Shown: in pieces, positions 56,201 through 58,747 of the stretch
How the letters are laid out: each line of letters starts with the position of its first letter
How positions within the stretch are numbered: the first letter of the stretch is position 1
DNA from: a virus
IMG/VR virus record: IMGVR_UViG_3300033148_009015
Span: 1-58,747 of that record
Length of the DNA stretch: 58,747 nucleotides
Reading direction: 5' to 3' (one strand)
The notes under the pieces: model-generated
What the model saw: the letters and a program-made list of their open reading frames with translations, nothing else
The model's database searches: none
Told to the model about the DNA's origin: nothing
Program-made: the position numbers and the translations under genes

Positions 56201-56659
56201 TTACCGGTCATCGAGGTTTGCCCCCGGACAAATAGCGATTATCTGTCTATCTGTGGCAACTAACTTGTCTTTGTCGATAATAATACGGCCCCAAACCTTT
56301 ACCTTCGTAAGCACCACATCACAGGCGCTCGGCCTGTATTTGCGAGCATCCTCAGGACTCAAACTCGCGTGCAAACCATATTCGCACAGAGCTATCTCGT
56401 CCTCGTGCAAATGCTCGCCTATGGCGGTTACCCTCTCAGTGCGCAACAACAATTGGCCGGCTGCATTACGCCGAACATAATGATATGCAGTCCACGCATC
56501 CTGCCGGCCAAGTATGATGTATTCTTGGCCATAGCCATAGCCATAGCCATAGCCATAGCCGTCGCCATAGCCGTCGCCAGAGCCAGAGCCATCACCAGAG
56601 CCATAGCCATAGCCAGAGCCAGAGCCGTCGCTATTTAGTCCCACGGTTGTTCTCGCCAT
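56201..56659 (-). CDS. Gly-Tyr/Gly-Asp/Gly-Ser repeat protein, DUF7666-like C-terminus (152 aa)
   Basis: Residues about 13-44 are a tandem of two-residue units (GS, GY, GD), encoded by a hexanucleotide repeat. The C-terminal 100 residues (EIALCEYGLHASLSPEDARKY, VWGRIIIDKDKLVATDRQIIAI) match a widespread phage domain (DUF7666 type). The repeat could be a flexible linker of variable length. SD AGGAGG spaced 10 before ATG 56659. Overlaps the upstream gene by 25 bases. Confidence 0.7.
   Translation of the reverse strand: MARTTVGLNSDGSGSGYGYGSGDGSGSGDGYGDGYGYGYGYGYGQEYIILGRQDAWTAYHYVRRNAAGQLLLRTERVTAIGEHLHEDEIALCEYGLHASLSPEDARKYRPSACDVVLTKVKVWGRIIIDKDKLVATDRQIIAICPGANLDDR
56527..56630 (-). repeat. 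Hexanucleotide tandem repeat in coding region
   Basis: On the plus strand CCATAG repeats about six times in a row, then mixed CCGTCG, CCAGAG and CCATAG units follow. All units are 6 bp, so copy-number change keeps the frame and changes the Gly-X count. A slippage hotspot. Confidence 0.85.
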
Positions 56660-56925
56660 TTTTCTGCTGCCTCCTGAGTGGTATCCATTACAGCTGTAAC
56701 CCCATTCAGTCTAATCCTGGGCACAATAGGAGTAATGCGGGACCCCTTTTGCGGCCCAATGCTCGCAAGGCCCAAGACTCCGCGCGTCTCAGCCGACCAA
56801 TACACAGCCATTTGAGCGTCCTTCAGTATGGCCGTGCTCTCATCCTCGCTGACCAACTCCCCGAAAAACACCCCGCGCCGGTCCTTATCCGTCGTGACCA
56901 CCACCAATCTTTTCTCGCTCATCAT
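56635..56925 (-). CDS. Conserved phage protein, DUF6948-like (96 aa)
   Basis: LVVVTTDKDRRGVFFGELVSE, LKDAQMAVYWSAETRGVLGLASIGPQKGSRI and a final RLNGVTAVMDTTQEAAEKW match a small phage family of unknown function. AGAAAGGAGAAA before ATG 56925, with a second ATG directly after. Confidence 0.7.
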   Translation of the reverse strand: MMSEKRLVVVTTDKDRRGVFFGELVSEDESTAILKDAQMAVYWSAETRGVLGLASIGPQKGSRITPIVPRIRLNGVTAVMDTTQEAAEKWREQPWD

Positions 56926-56968
56926 TTTCTCCTTTCTGTCTGCAACAATGATTCGTCACTATCAACTC

Positions 56969-57223
56969 TCAAGCAAAAAATCCCGCCTCTGCCACATACT
57001 CGCGGCATACATGCGGCCTCGTCTCATATATCGAACACTCGTTATTCTCGGTCAAGAATGGGCACGGTGTCGGCAATAGATATTGAGTTCCGCCCTTCAT
57101 TCGGCGAACCACAGTCCGCAAGCGCGGTTCTCGGCGCAAGTCCGCGTCGGTCAACGTATCGATAATCGCCTCGCGGCAGCACCTACCGCAGCGTCGGCAA
57201 CCTGCGCTCGCTCTCGCTTGCAT
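56969..57223 (-). CDS. YkgJ-type cysteine-cluster protein (84 aa)
   Basis: AGCRRCGRCCREA near the N-terminus and PCPFLTENNECSIYETRPHVCREY near the C-terminus form the eight-cysteine YkgJ (CxxCxxCC) pattern, which binds a zinc or iron-sulfur cluster. Role in phages unknown. ATG 57223 follows GGAGGTTATG; the ATG three bases earlier is too close. Confidence 0.75.
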   Translation of the reverse strand: MQARASAGCRRCGRCCREAIIDTLTDADLRREPRLRTVVRRMKGGTQYLLPTPCPFLTENNECSIYETRPHVCREYVAEAGFFA

Positions 57224-57242
57224 CATAACCTCCAAGGCCGCT

Positions 57243-58166
57243 TCATACGTCGCGCCATAGCGTGCACGACAAACAGTGCGGCGAAATGAACAGCCGCTCC
57301 CTGCGACGGTTCTTCTTGCCCTGCGTTTCTTGCTGCTGGCGCGCGGTGTGCGCATATCCCCCGGACGCAGTCCAACGCTCTACACGCCAACCGGTTTCGA
57401 TAAGGGCTTCGTGCTCGCCCTCGTAACCGGCCACCACTATCCTATATGTTGGCCTGCGGCCACGCTCCAACGCCCATTCGCAGACCTTCTCGGCGACCGT
57501 CGTATCCTCGACGTGATAGACATTCTGGTCCCGGTCCTCGACGGCATAAGGCGGGTCAAAGAACACACCGCAAGTGCCCTTATCGTCCTGCCAGTCCCCG
57601 CCGCAAACACGACTCCAATCGCCGCAAACAACCCGTACCCGGCGCAGCCGCTCCGAAAGAACCTTCATCCACTCGTAAATCGCCCCGACAACCCCCAACT
57701 TGTGGACGCCCATGCCTGCGCCCGCCAAATATGGCACTGCATTCGGGCGTGTCAATCCAGCAGCTATCCAACAGCTTGCTGCCCAGACCCAGTACCCGGC
57801 CAGCTTCGCGTCGTACCATTCGGGGTCCGCTACCAGATTCTCCAGGAGACGCGACTCGTTCGCCAGCAGAACTCTCCGCCGGGCCATCAAGTCCGCGTGG
57901 TTCACCGGCCAGGCACACCACTTGGCTACTTCGTCCGGGGCGAACTGTATCGCACGCCAGACGTTCGCCACGAATCCATCCTTGTCGCAGACGGTCTCGA
58001 TGTGCCGCCCAGGGTCATAGCCTGGACGCGCCAGCAGAACAGCGCCGGAGCCGAAGAACGGCTCGATATAGTGCTTTACGTCGCCGAGATATTCCCAGAC
58101 GAGCCGGGCTATCCGAGCCTTGCCGCCGAAATATGGGAATGGAGCCTGTAGGTAGTTCATCATCCC
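57243..58166 (-). CDS. Dam-type (D12 class) adenine-N6 DNA methyltransferase (307 aa)
   Basis: FPYFGGKARIARLV (9-22), EPFFGSGAVLL, GVFFDPPYA and a terminal TASGGYAHTA follow the D12 class Dam pattern (alpha order: SAM motif first, DPPY later). It methylates adenine N6 in DNA. Phage Dam enzymes protect against restriction and regulate packaging. The reading frame is open back to an ATG at 58211 that overlaps the upstream stop, but ATG 58166 (or 58163) at a GAGGGGGG sequence, before the conserved start, is preferred. Confidence 0.85.
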   Translation of the reverse strand, partial: GMMNYLQAPFPYFGGKARIARLVWEYLGDVKHYIEPFFGSGAVLLARPGYDPGRHIETVCDKDGFVANVWRAIQFAPDEVAKWCAWPVNHADLMARRRVLLANESRLLENLVADPEWYDAKLAGYWVWAASCWIAAGLTRPNAVPYLAGAGMGVHKLGVVGAIYEWMKVLSERLRRVRVVCGDWSRVCGGDWQDDKGTCGVFFDPPYAVEDRDQNVYHVEDTTVAEKVCEWALERGRRPTYRIVVAGYEGEHEALIETGWRVERWTASGGYAHTARQQQETQGKKNRRRERLFISPHCLSCTLWRDV

Positions 58167-58207
58167 CCCTCGTATCCCCTTGCTCTGCCAGCTTGTCGCC
58201 ATCTTCG

Positions 58208-58423
58208 TCATTGTTCGTGTCCATATCTTTGCACGACCGCCTCGAACGCGGCGTCACCAAGCTCCTTTGCCTTCGCGCGCAGCGCCCGCGTCCTGCCATA
58301 CGTCACCATCTCTATCGTGCCATACGCCTCGTCAATGGCCAGGACGATAATCTCGTCCTTGTTGCCCCACCGCCGGGCAAGCTCGCGGCAATCGGCCACC
58401 TTCGGCTTCGGATTCCACGCCAT
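58208..58423 (-). CDS. Hypothetical protein (71 aa)
   Basis: A small protein with a Lys/Pro start (MAWNPKPKVADCRELARRWG) and a mixed helix-strand pattern. Not recognised. Weak SD GGGATTGAG before ATG 58423. Its stop overlaps a possible start of the methyltransferase gene. Confidence 0.5.
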   Translation of the reverse strand: MAWNPKPKVADCRELARRWGNKDEIIVLAIDEAYGTIEMVTYGRTRALRAKAKELGDAAFEAVVQRYGHEQ

Positions 58424-58426
58424 CGC

Positions 58427-58726
58427 TCAATCCCCTGGAAAGCCTGGACGTATCTCGCCATTGTTCTCGCGGCCCTTGACCAGCCGTGCCCGCATCTCGG
58501 CCTGAAATAGCTCCAGCTTCACTGTTTCGAGCACTCCAAGCAGCTCCGCATCGAGCGAAGCAACAGGCAGGCGCATCACCCTGCGCTCGGTCCGAAACGC
58601 CTGGCACAAGAGCGCAATCGTGTAGCTCAGCGACTCAATATTGTGGACCGCCTCCTGAATGTCTATCAGGCTGCGCCCTCGAAACCCGCACACAATTCGC
58701 TCTCTGTCATCTCGGTCAACATACAT
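58427..58726 (-). CDS. Hypothetical protein across the circular junction (99 aa)
   Basis: Residues 1-40 are acidic/basic, then a helical region (AVHNIESLSYTIALLCQAFR) and a basic segment follow. No family is recognised. ATG 58726 follows GGAAAGGAGCGAAAA, spacing 7. Its first 31 codons are duplicated at 1-93 by the contig overlap. Confidence 0.65.
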   Translation of the reverse strand: MYVDRDDRERIVCGFRGRSLIDIQEAVHNIESLSYTIALLCQAFRTERRVMRLPVASLDAELLGVLETVKLELFQAEMRARLVKGRENNGEIRPGFPGD

Positions 58727-58747
58727 TTTTCGCTCCTTTCCGTTTTG
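58634..58747. repeat. Terminal direct repeat, right copy
   Basis: Exact repeat of 1-114. It covers the first 31 codons of the junction gene, its RBS and the last codons of the upstream gene, so it is an assembly overlap of a circular map. Confidence 0.95.

Overview
This window is a complete or near-complete genome of a tailed phage with a long non-contractile tail (lambda-like siphovirus organisation), assembled as a circular contig. Bases 1-114 are repeated exactly at 58634-58747, and one gene runs across the junction, so the unique length is about 58,633 bp. The DNA is GC-rich. Most genes have strong Shine-Dalgarno (SD) sequences of the AAAGGAG type, so the host is a bacterium with a standard anti-SD. 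The host cannot be named from the sequence. I see no integrase, excisionase, lysogeny repressor, transposase or CRISPR array, so a lytic lifestyle is likely but not proven.

There are two gene blocks. The minus-strand block starts at a sigma70-like promoter near 14007-14035, runs leftward to base 1, continues across the circular junction from 58726 down to 52631, and carries early and accessory genes. From 14 kb leftward these include a Csx20-like small protein, a MoxR ATPase with a VWA-type metallopeptidase, a predicted ADP-ribosyltransferase-fold protein, a recombination module (Rad50/SbcC-like ATPase, RecT annealing protein, metallo-beta-lactamase nuclease), winged-helix and zinc-ribbon proteins, a beta-sliding-clamp-like protein and a RAMP-like protein. 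Past the junction come a Dam-type methylase, a YkgJ-type cysteine-cluster protein, a protein with a Gly-Tyr repeat, DUF488, a Gp37/Gp68 protein, a membrane-anchored lysozyme-like protein and a PD-(D/E)XK nuclease.

The plus-strand block runs from a divergent promoter at 14192-14220 to 52623. Its order is: replication initiator with internal iterons and an AT-rich segment (candidate origin); DnaC-like loader; a 400-bp control region with 32-bp-periodic repeats and a palindromic promoter; ParB-like, GNAT and ParB-methyltransferase genes; terminase; portal, MuF-like protein, a protease fused to a scaffold with a nested start, decoration protein and major capsid protein; connectors and candidate lysis genes; a beta-helix/repeat protein; tail tube; G/GT chaperones with a canonical -1 frameshift signal; tape measure; gpM-, gpL-, gpK- and gpJ-like tail-tip genes. 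The block ends with a ten-gene cassette: a small membrane protein, a DUF115/GT42-like protein, three predicted glycosyltransferases, a methyltransferase fused to a ParB-like domain, a PLP aminotransferase, an ATP-grasp ligase, a HAD phosphatase and a LmbE-type deacetylase.

The most unusual items are (i) the late cassette, which looks like a self-contained sugar-based modification pathway of unknown target; (ii) two copies of a structured leader-RNA element at 1935-2056 and 3728-3853, conserved at nucleotide level across different reading frames; (iii) the 32-bp-periodic repeats at 16509-16668; (iv) an interleaved double stem at the 5' end of the rightward transcript (14227-14330); and (v) the iteron origin inside the initiator gene. 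Function calls rest on motif recognition by eye. No database search was possible.
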